Assembly (NCBI GenBank): GCA_001465935.1
Contig: LNKV01000043.1
Span: forward strand, 1 to 64,000
Direction: 5' to 3'
DNA: 64,000 bases
DNA from: Clarireedia homoeocarpa
Lineage: Eukaryota > Ascomycota > Leotiomycetes > Helotiales > Rutstroemiaceae
Position numbers and translations under genes: made by a program
In this document: piece by piece, positions 11,141 through 22,760 of the stretch
How positions within the stretch are numbered: the stretch's first letter is position 1
Layout of the letters: every line of letters begins with the position of its first letter
Notes under the pieces: model-generated
What the model saw: only the letters and a program-made list of their open reading frames with translations
What the model was told of the DNA's origin: nothing
Database searches by the model: none

Positions 11141-11475
11141 GCTGATGGTAGGTAGTGTACTTGATGCAGCGACAGAATAGTGAGTGTAGATGGATTTATT
11201 GGCTTGCTGTCGAGAACGAGGCTGAATGCGACATGGACTTAAGATTTATGAGCGTGTTTTGTGCATAATGAGGTACAAGGTAAGGCAATTAAGTTCTCGA
11301 TAAGGGCACGTGATTAATCATATCGAGCTTATCGACCGGGGTCGGGTGGGAAAAAAAGTTCTCCGAGACACTTTTTTTCTATCTTCAAGCTTCAATCGCG
11401 AAATTTACTGGCTTCACATATTAATGTTCACAACCTATTGCAGAAACTCTGCTCTAGCGTTCGTTGTCCACCAAG
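11141..11475. promoter_or_regulatory. Divergent PRP3/RPA190 promoter
   Basis: This 335-bp spacer lies between the two start codons. A CACGTG E-box is at 11307-11312. It is flanked by an 8-bp perfect inverted repeat, TCGATAAG at 11297-11304 and CTTATCGA at 11328-11335. These are the only clear candidate binding sites in the spacer. A regulatory role is inferred from position. Confidence 0.5.
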
Positions 11476-14400
11476 ATGAACATTTCCCAGCCAGTTCCGT
11501 CTTCCATTGGAAGTGTTGACTTCTCCTTCCTCTCTGCTGCCGAAATCAAAGCACTCTCCGTGAAAAGAATCGAAAATCCTGTTACATTCGACAGTCTTTT
11601 GCACCCAATTCCCGGTGGTCTCTACGATCTAGCCTTGGGCGCATGGGGAGATAATATGTAAGTCTTACTTACTGTAGAAAACGCCAATCCTAATTGCTTC
11701 TTGTAGCTGCACAACATGCAATCTCAGTTCGTTTACTTGTCCGGGCCATGCGGGCCACATCGATCTACCTGCACCAGTATACCACCCTACATTTATGGAC
11801 CAGGTCCTGCGATTACTCCGTTCGAAATGCAAGTACTGTCACCACTTGAAGATGTCAAGAAAAGAGGTCAATCGCTATGTCTGCAAATTACGCCTTATCC
11901 AACATGGACTGCTAAGTGCCGCGGAGGAAATTGAAAATATCGAAGTTGCTCAACCAAAGCTAGATGCGGACGGCGCTAGCGACTCAGAAGAAGAGACATC
12001 TGTTGATAGTGTGATCCGTCGACGGAACGCCTTCGTCAAAAAGGAGATCAAGGCTGCAAAAGCTTCTGGATGGGAATGGAGACGAGAGAAGCATGAAGGA
12101 GTGGCGGAAGCACGCAGAGTCGTTGTGAAATCTTTCATGAAGGCTATCACTGCTGGCAAGGCCTGTGGTAATTGCCAGGGCATATCACCAAGTTATCGGA
12201 AAGATCGATATGTCAAGATATTCGAGAAATCCTTAAGCGTAAAAGACAAAGCCAAGATGGCCCAGGGCAGCTACCGAGCTGTGAATGCGGTACAATTGGT
12301 GCAAGGTGAGAAGAAAAGTCCAGCAAACCGAGATGGAGATGAAGGTATTGCCGATATTGACCTGGAGTCGAACGAGGATGACGATGAAGGTGAAGGGGAC
12401 ACACTTGATGTGGATGGAGATGTGGTTATGGATGGCGCGACCAAATTAAGCACCAAATCACGAGTAGCACCTTTACCGCAGAGATATGTTGATGCGACAG
12501 AAGTGAAGGCAGCCCTGACACTACTTTTCGAAAAGGAGCAGGAGATATTGTCGCTCGTCTATAATTCTCGGAGTTCTGTGAAAAAACCAGCTGTGGTTAA
12601 GGCAGATATGTTTTTCTTGCAGACTTTACTCGTACCTCCGAACAAGTATCGACCAGAGGCACGAACTGGAGTTGGAGAGATTGCGGAAGCGCAGCAGAAC
12701 TCTTTGTACAAACAGATATTAAAAAGTGCCGATACCGTTAACCAGATCTACCTGGATATTGCCAACCCCAACAGGCCTGCTCAATCTGCCACTCTGAGGA
12801 AACGAGACTTTGCCGATCTTCAAGAGGCGTGTTGCTCAATGCAGGATGCTGTTAATTCTTTGATTGACAGAGATCGCAATCCAATCCAAGGTGCGGCAGG
12901 AAAAAAAAATGACGACGGTATCAAGCAAAAGCTTGAGAAGAAAGAAGGTCTTTTCCGAAAGAATATGATGGGAAAACGTGTCAATTTTGCTGCCCGTTCC
13001 GTTATTTCTCCCGATCCAAATATTGAGACCAACGAGATTGGTGTACCACCTGTTTTCGCGAAGAAGCTGACCTACCCTGAGCCTGTTACAAGTCATAACT
13101 TCAAAGAGATGCAACAAGCTGTTATAAATGGAGTCGATAAGTGGCCAGGCGCTGCGGCAATTGAGAATGAGAACGGACAGGTGATCAGCCTTCGAACGAA
13201 GACTCAAGACGAGAGAATTGCACTTGCAAATCAACTGCTTGCATCATCCACCAGTGGCGCAAGTGGAGCTCGCAACAAAAAAGTGTATCGTCACCTTACC
13301 AATGGAGATGTCGTTTTGATGAATCGACAACCTACCCTGCACAAGCCATCGATTATGGGTCACCGAGCCAGGGTACTGCCTGGAGAAAAGACGATTCGCA
13401 TGCATTACGCAAATTGTAATACATACAACGCAGATTTCGATGGAGACGAGATGAATATGCATTTCCCACAGACTGAAATTGCTCGGGCCGAAGCTCTTCA
13501 AATTGCAGACACCGATCACCAGTACCTAAGTGCTACAGCCGGAAAGCCATTGAGAGGTCTGATTCAAGATCATATTTCCGTCTCGGTCTGGATGTGTAAT
13601 AAAGATACATTCTTCGATCGGGCCACATACCAGCAACTCATATACAACTGTTTGCGACCGGAAAGTGGACATATTGTTGGCGAGCGCATTCAGACAGTGC
13701 CTCCTGCAATCATTAAGCCCGTTGCGCGTTGGACTGGAAAGCAGGTGATCACAACAATTCTAAAGAATATCACGCCGATCAATTGTGCACCACTCTCTCT
13801 TACAAGTAAATCCCAAACACCAGCCGACCGGTGGGGCTCAGAATCCGAAGAGGGTGTTGTACTTTTCAAAGGAGGCGAGTTCATTACCGGTATTCTGGAT
13901 AAAGCACAGATTGGTCCTGCAGGTGGTGGTTTCATCCACTCTATTCATGAGGTGTACGGTCCGGCTGTTGCTGGGAAGGCACTTAGTATCCTGGGTCGAC
14001 TTCTCACCAAATTTCTCCACATGCGAGCGTTCACTTGCGGAATGGATGACCTGCGACTCACCCCTCACGGCGAGCAGCTACGTAGAGAAACCTTGAAGGA
14101 AGCCAGTAAACTTGGCCTCGAGGTAGCGTCTAAGTACGTTACGCTAGAGGATCAGAAGCCCAAAGACAACGATCCTGAACTTCTCAAAAGACTAGAGGAG
14201 GTGATGAGAGATGATAGCAAGCAGGAAGGTCTTGATGCGCTCATGAATGCACGATCTGGAAAACTCTCCACGGCAATTACCAAGGCATGCCTTCCCCAGG
14301 GTTTGGTCAAGCAGTTCCCACAAAACCAAATGCAGAACATGACGGTTTCTGGAGCTAAGGGTAGTGCGGTCAATGCAAATCTTATCTCTTGTAATCTCGG

Positions 14401-16663
14401 ACAGCAGGTTTTGGAAGGTCGTAGGGTACCATTGATGGTAAGCGGAAAATCGCTTCCGTGCTTCAGGCCTTTCGAAACACACATCAGAGCAGGAGGTTAT
14501 ATCGTCAACCGTTTCTTGACCGGAATTCGACCCCAAGAGTATTACTTTCACGCAATGGCAGGTAGAGAAGGTCTGATTGATACTGCCGTCAAGACCTCTA
14601 GATCCGGTTACTTACAGCGATGTTTGATCAAAGGAATGGAAGGTCTCAAAGTGGAGTATGATACTTCTGTGAGAGACTCGGATGGGTCTATGATTCAATT
14701 CATTTACGGAGAAGATGGTCTTGATGTGACAAAACAGAAGCATTTGACCGATTTCAAGTTCTTGCTGCAGAATTTGATGTCCGAACTCTCGCAACTCAAT
14801 TACGGTGACGCTCGATACGATACGATATTCGAGCAGAAGGACACCATCATGAAACGTATGAAGAAGGCTCTTAAACATGTCAAAGCCAACGACCCCCATG
14901 CACCGGATCCTGTGCTTGCTGACTTCAACCCTGGCAAATTCGGATATGCAACTTCAGAAAAGTTCTTCGAGACTCTCACGAACTATATGAAAAAGAACCC
15001 GGATGGCTTGGTTAAGGATAAAGAACATCCTAACGGTATTGGGCCACGAAAGGCTCTGGAGCCAGTTCTTGTCGCGAAATATCTAAAATCTGTTGTCGAT
15101 CCTGGTGAAGCTGTGGGTATTGTTGCTGGTCAGTCCGTGGGTGAACCTTCAACACAAATGACCCTTAACACTTTCCATTTGGCTGGTCACTCGGCCAAGA
15201 ACGTCACTCTTGGTATTCCACGTCTACGTGAAATTGTTATGACCGCAAGTAACCATATTTCAACGCCGTCGATGACATTGCGCGTCAATCCAGAGCTGTC
15301 CGCCGAAGAATGCCAGAAATTTGCCAAGTCTATAAGTATTCTATCTCTGGCTGAAGTGCTTGACGAAGCCACTGTTGAGGAGCGAATTGGCCGCGGAGTC
15401 GCTTATCCTCAAGCCAAGATTTATGACATTCACATTAAGCTTTTCCCCTCCAAGGAGTACTGCGAAACTTATGCTATTGACATCAACGATGTCTTGTTTA
15501 CGCTCCAACGAAGATTCACCCAGAAACTTCAGACCCTTACGCGAAAGGCTCTAGGAAAGAAGAAGGTTGAGAAAACGGGCAAGTCAGATGCAAATACTGC
15601 TGCTGTCCCCGAGATTGGAAAATCTATTGGTACAATTGAGGAAACTAGACAAGACGCCGAAAGAGAACGTGGGGAGGATGATGACGATGAGGATGGCGAA
15701 GATGACGCTACAAATGACAAGCAGCGAGCGAACCGCGCCGAGGCTGTCAGCTATGCTGCCAATGATGACGAGGATGACGCTGTCCAAGCTCAAAACGCCG
15801 AGCCTGAAGATGTCGAGGATAGTGAAGATGAAGGCATAGGAGGAAGTCTAGCAAGCGATGATGAGGCCGAAGGCGACAAGAACACCGCGGAAGAGCGCAG
15901 AAACCGTAAGCTCACCGCTACTTCCGAAGAACTCGAAGCCCAGGTTATGAAGCGATGCCAGGATATCACTCGGTTCCGATTTGACGATGAAAACGCCGAG
16001 TGGTGCGATATTGCACTCGAGTATGACGCCGACGTCCCGAAAGTTCTTATGCTGTCTATCGTAGAAGATGCCCTCCGATCTTGTCTCATCCAAAACATCC
16101 AAGGTATTGGTTCGTGTACATACGATGGCGAGAACGAAGTCAAGGACCCCGCCACAGGAAAGATGGTTATTGTCCCAGTCGTCCACACCGAAGGTGTCAA
16201 CCTAAAGGCAATGCAAAACTATGCCGCTTTCATTAATCCAAACACGATATCCACCAACGATATCGCAGCCATGCTTGAGCACTATGGTGTCGAAGCCTGC
16301 CGTGCCACCATTGTCCAAGAACTGCACAACGTTTTCTCTGGTCACGCCATCTCCGTCGACCATCGTCACTTGAATCTGATCGCCGATTACATGACCCGAG
16401 GTGGTGGATTCAGTCCCTTCAACCGGAACGGAATGAAGGGCAGCGTTAGCCCTTTCATGAAAATGAGTTTCGAAACCACGGTTGGTTTCCTTGCAGATGC
16501 GGTTGCCGAGTGTGATTGGGATGATTTGGCGAATCCAAGTAGCAGGATTGTAATTGGAAGGATGAGCAAGGTTGGTACGGGAGCGTTTGATGTTCTCACC
16601 AAAGTGCCGACTGGGAGGATAGAGGAGGAGCAAGAGGGCGAGGATGAAGATATGGAGGGATGA
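11476..16663 (+). CDS. RPA190: RNA polymerase I largest subunit (A190)
   Basis: Catalytic largest subunit of Pol I, which makes 35S pre-rRNA in the nucleolus. Two exons, 11476-11657 and 11707-16663, separated by a 49-nt intron: 5139 nt, 1712 residues. The ATG at 11476 follows CCAAG and begins MNISQPVPSS. The N-terminal zinc site starts CTTCNLSSFTCPGH (Cys62, Cys65, Cys72, His75). The catalytic metal-binding loop is NADFDGDEMNMH with Asp637, Asp639 and Asp641, close to the yeast positions. The bridge-helix and trigger-loop regions are intact (for example VGEPSTQMTLNTFHLAGH). A highly acidic, low-complexity Asp/Glu insertion, encoded at about 15655-15890, sits in the jaw region, as in other A190 proteins. 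The protein ends in an acidic tail. Confidence 0.98.
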
Positions 16664-17037
16664 AGGCATAATTTGAGTACGGAGTTTGAGGAGTGGTCAG
16701 TTGGCTTGTTCATTATCTGATGGTGTTTATGACTATGTACGCTTGGCGAAAAAGTGTATAGATATGTATATGATGAAATGGTGCATAATATGATTATTTT
16801 CTCGTTCCGTGTCTTTCTTTCTTCAAAGTATGTTATAATCTGATAATACCACCAACACATCATATCGTATGCATCGTCGGTTTCTTCTGCCACGCGGACC
16901 CAACGCATACAGAATGATATATATATATATAAGTTAGCAGTCTCTAGAATCCGCATCCTGAAAATCCAGAGGCGACCGACCCACCCTGCACTGCAGCCCG
17001 TATCGTATATTCATTCATTCATGCAATCAATCTATAA

Positions 17038-17040
<3 letters not shown>

Positions 17041-17068
<28 letters not shown>

Positions 17069-17069
17069 C
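17041..17069. repeat. (CT)n microsatellite
   Basis: Uninterrupted CT dinucleotides, about 13 copies, followed by a C-rich stretch. Confidence 0.95.
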
Positions 17070-17284
17070 CCACCCCACAACCAACTCTCGCACCAGCAAG
17101 CAAGCAAGCTAGATTAGATATATATCTCGACGCGGAGTCACAATCACAACCACACCAAACCAAACCAAGCCATGCATGTCGTTGGATTGGATTGGATTAA
17201 TCAATCAACTAAGCAAACTTACACTTTTAGAGTTGGTTTGTTTTGGGGGGGTGGAGGAGGGAGGGGTAGGATTCGATATGTAAG

Positions 17285-17358
17285 GTGGATGGATGGATGG
17301 ATGGATGGATGGATGGATGGATGGATGGATGGATGGATGGATGGATGGATGGATGGAT
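17285..17358. repeat. (GGAT)n microsatellite
   Basis: About 18 near-perfect copies of GGAT/TGGA, followed 20 bases later by a short TATC tract at about 17378-17395. Perfect repeats of this length are usually polymorphic. Confidence 0.95.
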
Positions 17359-17440
17359 AGATACCGATTTATTTGTATATCTATCTATCTATCTGCCAAC
17401 GAGTCGAACGGCAATGAGTGAGCGTCTTGTGTATAAACCT

Positions 17441-17525
17441 CTTGACTTGAATTGACTTGACTTGACTTGACTTGACTTGACTTGACTTGACTTGACTTGA
17501 CTTGACTTGACTTGACTTGACTTGT
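17441..17525. repeat. (CTTGA)n pentanucleotide tract
   Basis: About 17 copies of CTTGA with one early interruption (GAATTGA). It is followed directly by GGTAGGTAGATA and GATA-rich simple sequence up to about 17560. Confidence 0.95.
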
Positions 17526-18129
17526 AGGTGGGTAGGTAGATAAATAGATAGATAGATGGATGCGTTTGATGATATGATTTTGGTTGAGTCAAGAAAGACG
17601 ACAATAGCACAACACAGTTCTCACGAGATAAAGACAAAACAAGATCGATAAGATGAGTGTTCGTTTTTTTATTTTCCTGGTCAGGAGTAGAAATATATAC
17701 AACAGCATTCTATGTCCTTCATTCTCCCCAACCCAACACTTGAATATCATTTCCATCAGTCACCATCTCAAGAAAGACGGAAGAACCAACCAACCCAAAA
17801 ATCCCTGTTAAAAAAGTCAAAGAAAGGAGAGAGAGCGCCATCATAAAATAAACATAAAAAAAGTCAAGACGGCTGGCTACCTGAGCCAACAAGAATGTTA
17901 TCCCGTCATTCACCAACTTCTTCCATAGAACGCCTTGCGTGTCCCTTCATTACAAAAATATTTTTTTCGCTGCCAATGAATGTTGTATGGTATCGTATCC
18001 TGCCCAAAATTCGTATCCTGAAAAAAGCAAGTCCCTAGTCATAAATCATAATTCCTCCAAAAGAGAAGTGAAAGTTTCAAGAAAACCCCCTTAGCCCCAC
18101 TCATCATACCCAAAAGCTCATATGCGATT

Positions 18130-20340
18130 TTAGTAAGATCTGGAATATGGCTTGTTCATAGCCGCGATCTCCCTGGCAATATCTGGCCATTCCAATTCTC
18201 GTTTCCGTGTTCCAAATTTCCCCGCCCGCACCTTGAGTCTTTCTTCCCATCGCAGAAGCTCATAAGCAAATCGCAGATGTGGTTGAATGATAACATTCAG
18301 CCGCCTAGCTCGTACAAAACAATATGCTCGTGGGAATGATAAATGCATGGTACGCATGACCTCCGCTATGCAAATAGTAGCACTTCGAGAGACGCCAACG
18401 CGACAGTGAACGAGTGTTGCTGTGTTGTTTTGTTTTCCTCTTTCTGTGATGGTGGGTTAGTACACCCTCTAAAGGAAAAAACAAGATTTGGAACTGCAGT
18501 AGTACTCACCAATGAAATCCAAGCATCTGGCAAATTCGTCCGTCAATGGATCCACCCCATTATCCTGCACTCTCTGAACAACCATGATGTTGTCCTTTCC
18601 CCATTTTTCCAATACGCCATCTTTCCACGTCGCAGTCTCCCCTACGCTCAATATCTGCTTGATACCTAGCTTGTGTAGAAGTTGTGGATTGTTCGCATGG
18701 CCCAGGTTTCCTAGATACATGTAATCCGTGATCCTGGAAGGCAAGCTCCCATCCATGTATTCGAGCCACTCTGGTTTCTCATTTGCCAGACTGTCGATAT
18801 ACTTCGTGCTGTCCTTTTTATGAACAGGAGATGCTCTGAGTAACCGATTTGCAATATTTGTGAGGAGCGTTACATCAGTCGGATAAGCAAAGAAGTTACG
18901 CTTCTTGGAGATGTGCAAATCTAGCCAGGCATCGGGGATAGATTTGCCAGTAGCGTATGTATAATATGCAAGTCCAAGTAAGGTGGATTCTGTGTAGCCA
19001 TCGGTGCAATGTATCAAGATCTTTCTTTCCTTGGTATTGGTGGTCATGGGACTATCGCCCTCTTCGTCCTCTGGCAAAATGCCATGAGAAAGATTGTAAA
19101 TCCACTTGCATGACTCTAGAATACCGTCAAATTCTGCATTGGACCAGGTAGACCACGTAATGCTTCCCGAGGAAGGAAATTCGAGGGCTAATGGCTGATC
19201 TTCTGGTTCCTCTACTCTGCCCTCGGCAATTGCCTGCAGTTCCGAAGGATTCAATCGACCAGCATCACTGCATTCGATCACGATGTCGAAATGCTCATCT
19301 AGCAAAGCTGGGTCAATTGAAGGATCTGGTGTAGGACCTAACCAAACATTGTGGTCGATTTCAGAGGCCTTCGTCATGGCACACATTTCCACCCTTTCTT
19401 GGTGAGAGATATCGATGACTTCACCTGTTAATCGAGCAGAAGAGTCCACCACTACGGTTTGCGGGTACTTCCTCTCAAACTCGCTAAAAGGGCTTGTACA
19501 TATGAAAGTGTTGTATTGCGGCAGTTCGTGGTCTTGGCTGATATGAATGTCTCGCATGGCCTGTTGTGCGGTAGCGATATCCTTTGCTAGTTTCTGAACA
19601 CCGATCGAATCGTCACCATAGACAATGATATCTGATACCATTGCTAACTTTGCTGTCTGAATATGAAAATTACGCACGGAGAAGCCTTCTCTTGGATCAA
19701 CCTCCTTGAATTCCGTCGTGGCTCCAAATTGCAAGAATTCCTCGGGGCTGATGGCGCCCTTCAATCTCGAAGAACTTAAATCTCCCCCAGCTTTGACGAT
19801 TGTAATTCCTCGAAGACATTTCGGTGTCTTTCGTAGTGCTTTTCGTCTTTGCACGAAGAAAGCTTGCTGGATATGATTGCAAGGATGAAGGCCATGCAGC
19901 CATGGAAAGACCTGCGAGGGATCAGGTAATGGTTGTCCTGCAAATTGATCTAAAGCAGCAGCAATACCAGCTGCATCAATCTCATACACAATAGATGATC
20001 CCATGCGATGTGATTTGTAATTGGTTGGTGGGTGCAACAGTGATGGCTGGGACAACACAAGTTCTTTGGTGGGCGGCGACTGAGGAGGGGTATCTGGTTT
20101 TTCGGTAGGTGTGGGACCAGGCGGACATAGTGGGAGGTGTTTGTTTGGGATTGGAATGGGACATGCTGCCGAAGTATTGATGCCGTCGAGACTCAAGGTT
20201 GGAGTCAAAGGATGTGGGGAGGAGGATCTCGTATGCCCGGCAGGGATAGGTCGTGGTAAAGCGATTGTAGCCATTATGGAATTGAAGTAATATTGCAACC
20301 TTGGAATGGTTAAACTTGGTTTAGGATCGAATGTGAACAT
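18130..20340 (-). CDS. PPS1: Dual-specificity protein phosphatase, Pps1 type
   Basis: Protein tyrosine/serine-threonine phosphatase related to yeast Pps1, which affects S-phase progression. Exons 18510-20340 and 18130-18443 give 714 residues (2145 nt). The 66-nt intron has a perfect TACTAAC branch site (18456-18462 on the complement). An internal ATG at 20274 begins MATIALPRP and is the more natural start, giving 692 residues. There are two phosphatase-like modules. The first has HCTDGYTES with Cys445, but Glu replaces the catalytic Arg, so it is probably inactive. The second has the complete signature HCRVGVSRS, with Cys624 and Arg630 (numbered from the first ATG), and is encoded by the short last exon. 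The N-terminal 100 residues are Pro/Ser/Thr-rich and probably disordered. The next 4 kb upstream is gene-free, so a long leader is possible. Confidence 0.92.
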
Positions 20341-20700
20341 GTGTTTGTGATTTGGTAGATGATTGTGAACGATGTCAACAATTGTTCCCCAAGGAAAGCC
20401 ACGAAGGCTGTGAGGAATGTAGAGTGACAGTGAGTCGTGTGAGTCGTGTGATTTGTGCTGTGCGTCTTGTGCGTCTTTGTGTGATTCGTGAATTAATGAG
20501 GAGGGGAGGAGGGGAGGAAAGAGAAGATAAGGCTGATGTTTTTGGATCTGAAAGAAGAGATGTCGTTATAGATGAGTCGGGTTTCAGTCAAGTTTGAAGC
20601 TGGTTGAGTAGTGACCTTTATCTGTTGGATGGAATAGAGAATGCGAGGACGAGGAAGGTATGTGTTGTGTGTTATATGCGTGGTATGTATTATTGCACAT

Positions 20701-20738
20701 GTGTTGTGAGGGATGGAGGGATGGAGGGATGGAGGGAG
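20701..20738. repeat. Short GGGATGGA tandem repeat
   Basis: Three to four copies of GGGATGGAG-like units in a G/A-rich stretch. Confidence 0.8.
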
Positions 20739-20922
20739 GAGTGGATGGGCGATCAATAACTAAAAGAAGACGGCATTAATTCTTCGGTTTCAAGAAACAC
20801 AAAGGGAGAAGGAGAAGGAGGAACAAGAGGAGGGAGGCAGAGGTGTCAAGAAAGGTTGCTTGGAATTTACCTGCAGGTGTGGTGAAATGAAGTTGTTCGT
20901 TCCAATAATATCCAGCCAGTTC

Positions 20923-21044
20923 GATGCTCGATGCTCGATGCTCAATCCACAGTTTCCAATCCACAGTTCTCAACCCAGAGTTCTCAAGCCAGAGTTCTCA
21001 ATCCACAGTTTTCAATCCACAGTTCTCAATCCACAGTTTTCACT
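20923..21044. repeat. 14-bp minisatellite (AGTTCTCAATCCAC)
   Basis: Around seven diverged copies of the 14-bp unit AGTTCTCAATCCAC, with variants AGTTCTCAACCCAG, AGTTCTCAAGCCAG and AGTTTTCAATCCAC. They are preceded by three copies of GATGCTC at about 20923-20943. A related 15-bp unit, TCCACCGTCAATCAA, recurs three times at about 21226-21275. The open frames across this array are low complexity. Confidence 0.85.
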
Positions 21045-21484
21045 CTTCTCGCTCTTCTCACGCTCACTTCAGTGCTAGTTCGCCTCGAAGGTGCCCTTTT
21101 TTGGAGTCTTGACCAGTGCCCACCCAGCCTTATCGCGAATAATCCAAGTGCGGACAACGGCTGGTTAGACCAAAGCGGGTAGAGGAATAGATAAGCGCAT
21201 AAGCATGCACACCCACCCACAACCACAGGCAATCCACCGTCAATCAATCCACCGTCAATCAATCCACAGTCAATCCACTTATTCTGCGGGGATGGGCATG
21301 AGCGAGGACGTAACTTGTAACTTGGTGTAATAATCGCGAGTTTGAAGATATAAATCGTAATGCGAGTGGATTGATTGCAGGTAAAGTAAAAAGATGGTTT
21401 ACTACAAAGCACTGGTGGGCAGGAATAAGAGAGGAGAAGGAAACGGGTCAAAGAGGATCAAAGAAAATATTTCCATGGGGCACT

Positions 21485-21526
21485 TTCCTTTTGCCCTTTT
21501 GCCCTTTTGCCCTTTTGCACTTTTGC
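21485..21526. repeat. 8-bp repeat (GCCCTTTT)
   Basis: Five consecutive copies of GCCCTTTT, the last with one change to GCACTTTT. Confidence 0.9.
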
Positions 21527-21594
21527 AAGGTTCTTCGTAGGGGGAGAAACTGTAGAAGTATCAAAATGTTTTCTCTCTCTCTTCTCTGTGTCTT

Positions 21595-21642
21595 CACTCA
21601 CTCACTCACCCACTCACCCACTCACCCACTCACCCACTCACT
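21595..21642. repeat. 8-bp repeat (CTCACCCA)
   Basis: Four to five copies of CTCACCCA bounded on both sides by CTCA tetranucleotides. Confidence 0.9.
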
Positions 21643-22524
21643 CTCTGCTCTTCCTCGTCGCCCATTTCCCGTCTCCATCTCCCACGCCAGATGGTTCCAG
21701 ACCCCCATAAATCAAAACGAGGTTGAACAGCCTCCCCATTCGCACACGCATCGAAGTCCATCCAAATTCATCGAGTGATACCAGTGTCCTCAGCCAATCC
21801 ATCTCGCTCTCCTCCCTCCATCAGCTCGCAGCCCGCAGCTCGCAGCTCTCAATCAGTAGCTTCACTCTAATTTAAGTCGAAGGAGCCAAAGTCGCGGGGG
21901 TTGGACAAGCGATGCACAAAAGTCGAGGCCAATGAAAACGCGGGCCAAGTGGGGTATCGGGCACTCAGGAATGGAGCTAGTCTGCATGCAGTAAGGCGCA
22001 ACCAGACTGACCAGCTCCTAGCTCCCAGCTTCAAGCTTTTTACTTGGTCGCCTTCGACGGGAAGAAAAGGCCAACAGAGAGATAGGAAAACGCCGAGGAA
22101 AAGAAAACCAATACGAGCGCCGCCTTTTTCCTTTTTGCTCACGACGCATTTTCTTGTATTGGATGAGGTTTTGTACATGTACTCTGCCTTTTATATATGT
22201 TTCAATTGTACGATAGGTTTCAATTGTACGATAGAGGGGTTGTTGTTGTAAGCTTACAAAGGGCTGCACCAGCTGTACCCTTCGGATAGGAACGTGAAGC
22301 TACAAGTGCAAGTGACACGCAGCTTACATGAGCTTGCCGTGAAACGGCAAGCTGATACTGATACTGATATTGGGGGTATTGGGGGGTGTTGGCATGATGG
22401 GCACGGGCATGGGCATGGGCATAGACATGCACGAACCATTTGACGATATCATTGGCCTGGTTGGGTGGGAGGTTGGCAAGCATCCGGCATCCAGCAGAAA
22501 ATTCCAAGACAAGAGACCATATCG

Positions 22525-22640
22525 CATCACCTCACCATCACTATCGCATCACCATCACTATCACCATCACCATCACCATCACGACCATTATCAAGATGGT
22601 TCGATGGATGCTCACCAACATCACCACCACCATCACCCCC
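22525..22640. repeat. CATCAC/CACCAT-rich tract
   Basis: Trinucleotide-type repeats of CATCAC and CACCAT with TATCAC variants. One plus-strand frame reads as His-rich and another as Thr/Ile-rich, both consequences of the repeat. Confidence 0.85.
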
Positions 22641-22760
22641 GCCCAAGCTTACCATCAAGATGTTCTCATAGGAGTGTGCGGGACAATTGGGCTCATTTGT
22701 TCGTTCGTTGCCAAAAACATCGTCCACACGGAATCATCCATCCAACCTGCTCCCATTTGA
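22593..22760 (+). CDS. Candidate 55-residue single-pass membrane protein
   Basis: A short frame starts MVRWMLTNITTTITP in a good context (CAAGATGG). It has one hydrophobic stretch (VLIGVCGTIGLICSFVA, about residues 24-40), the pattern of a small membrane or mitochondrial inner-membrane subunit. The C-terminus is polar and ends in QPAPI. Its N-terminal part overlaps the end of a CATCAC repeat, which weakens the case. I do not recognise the family. Conservation in related fungi would be needed to accept it. Confidence 0.25.
   Translation, partial: KMVRWMLTNITTTITPAQAYHQDVLIGVCGTIGLICSFVAKNIVHTESSIQPAPI

Larger units (their letters stand above)
16664..18129. other. Intergenic microsatellite cluster between RPA190 and PPS1 3' ends
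   Basis: About 1.5 kb between two converging genes, without a supportable gene. It contains at least four separate simple-repeat tracts, listed separately. The sequence at 17640-18110 is A/T-rich and probably holds the PPS1 3' UTR on the minus strand. Confidence 0.7.
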
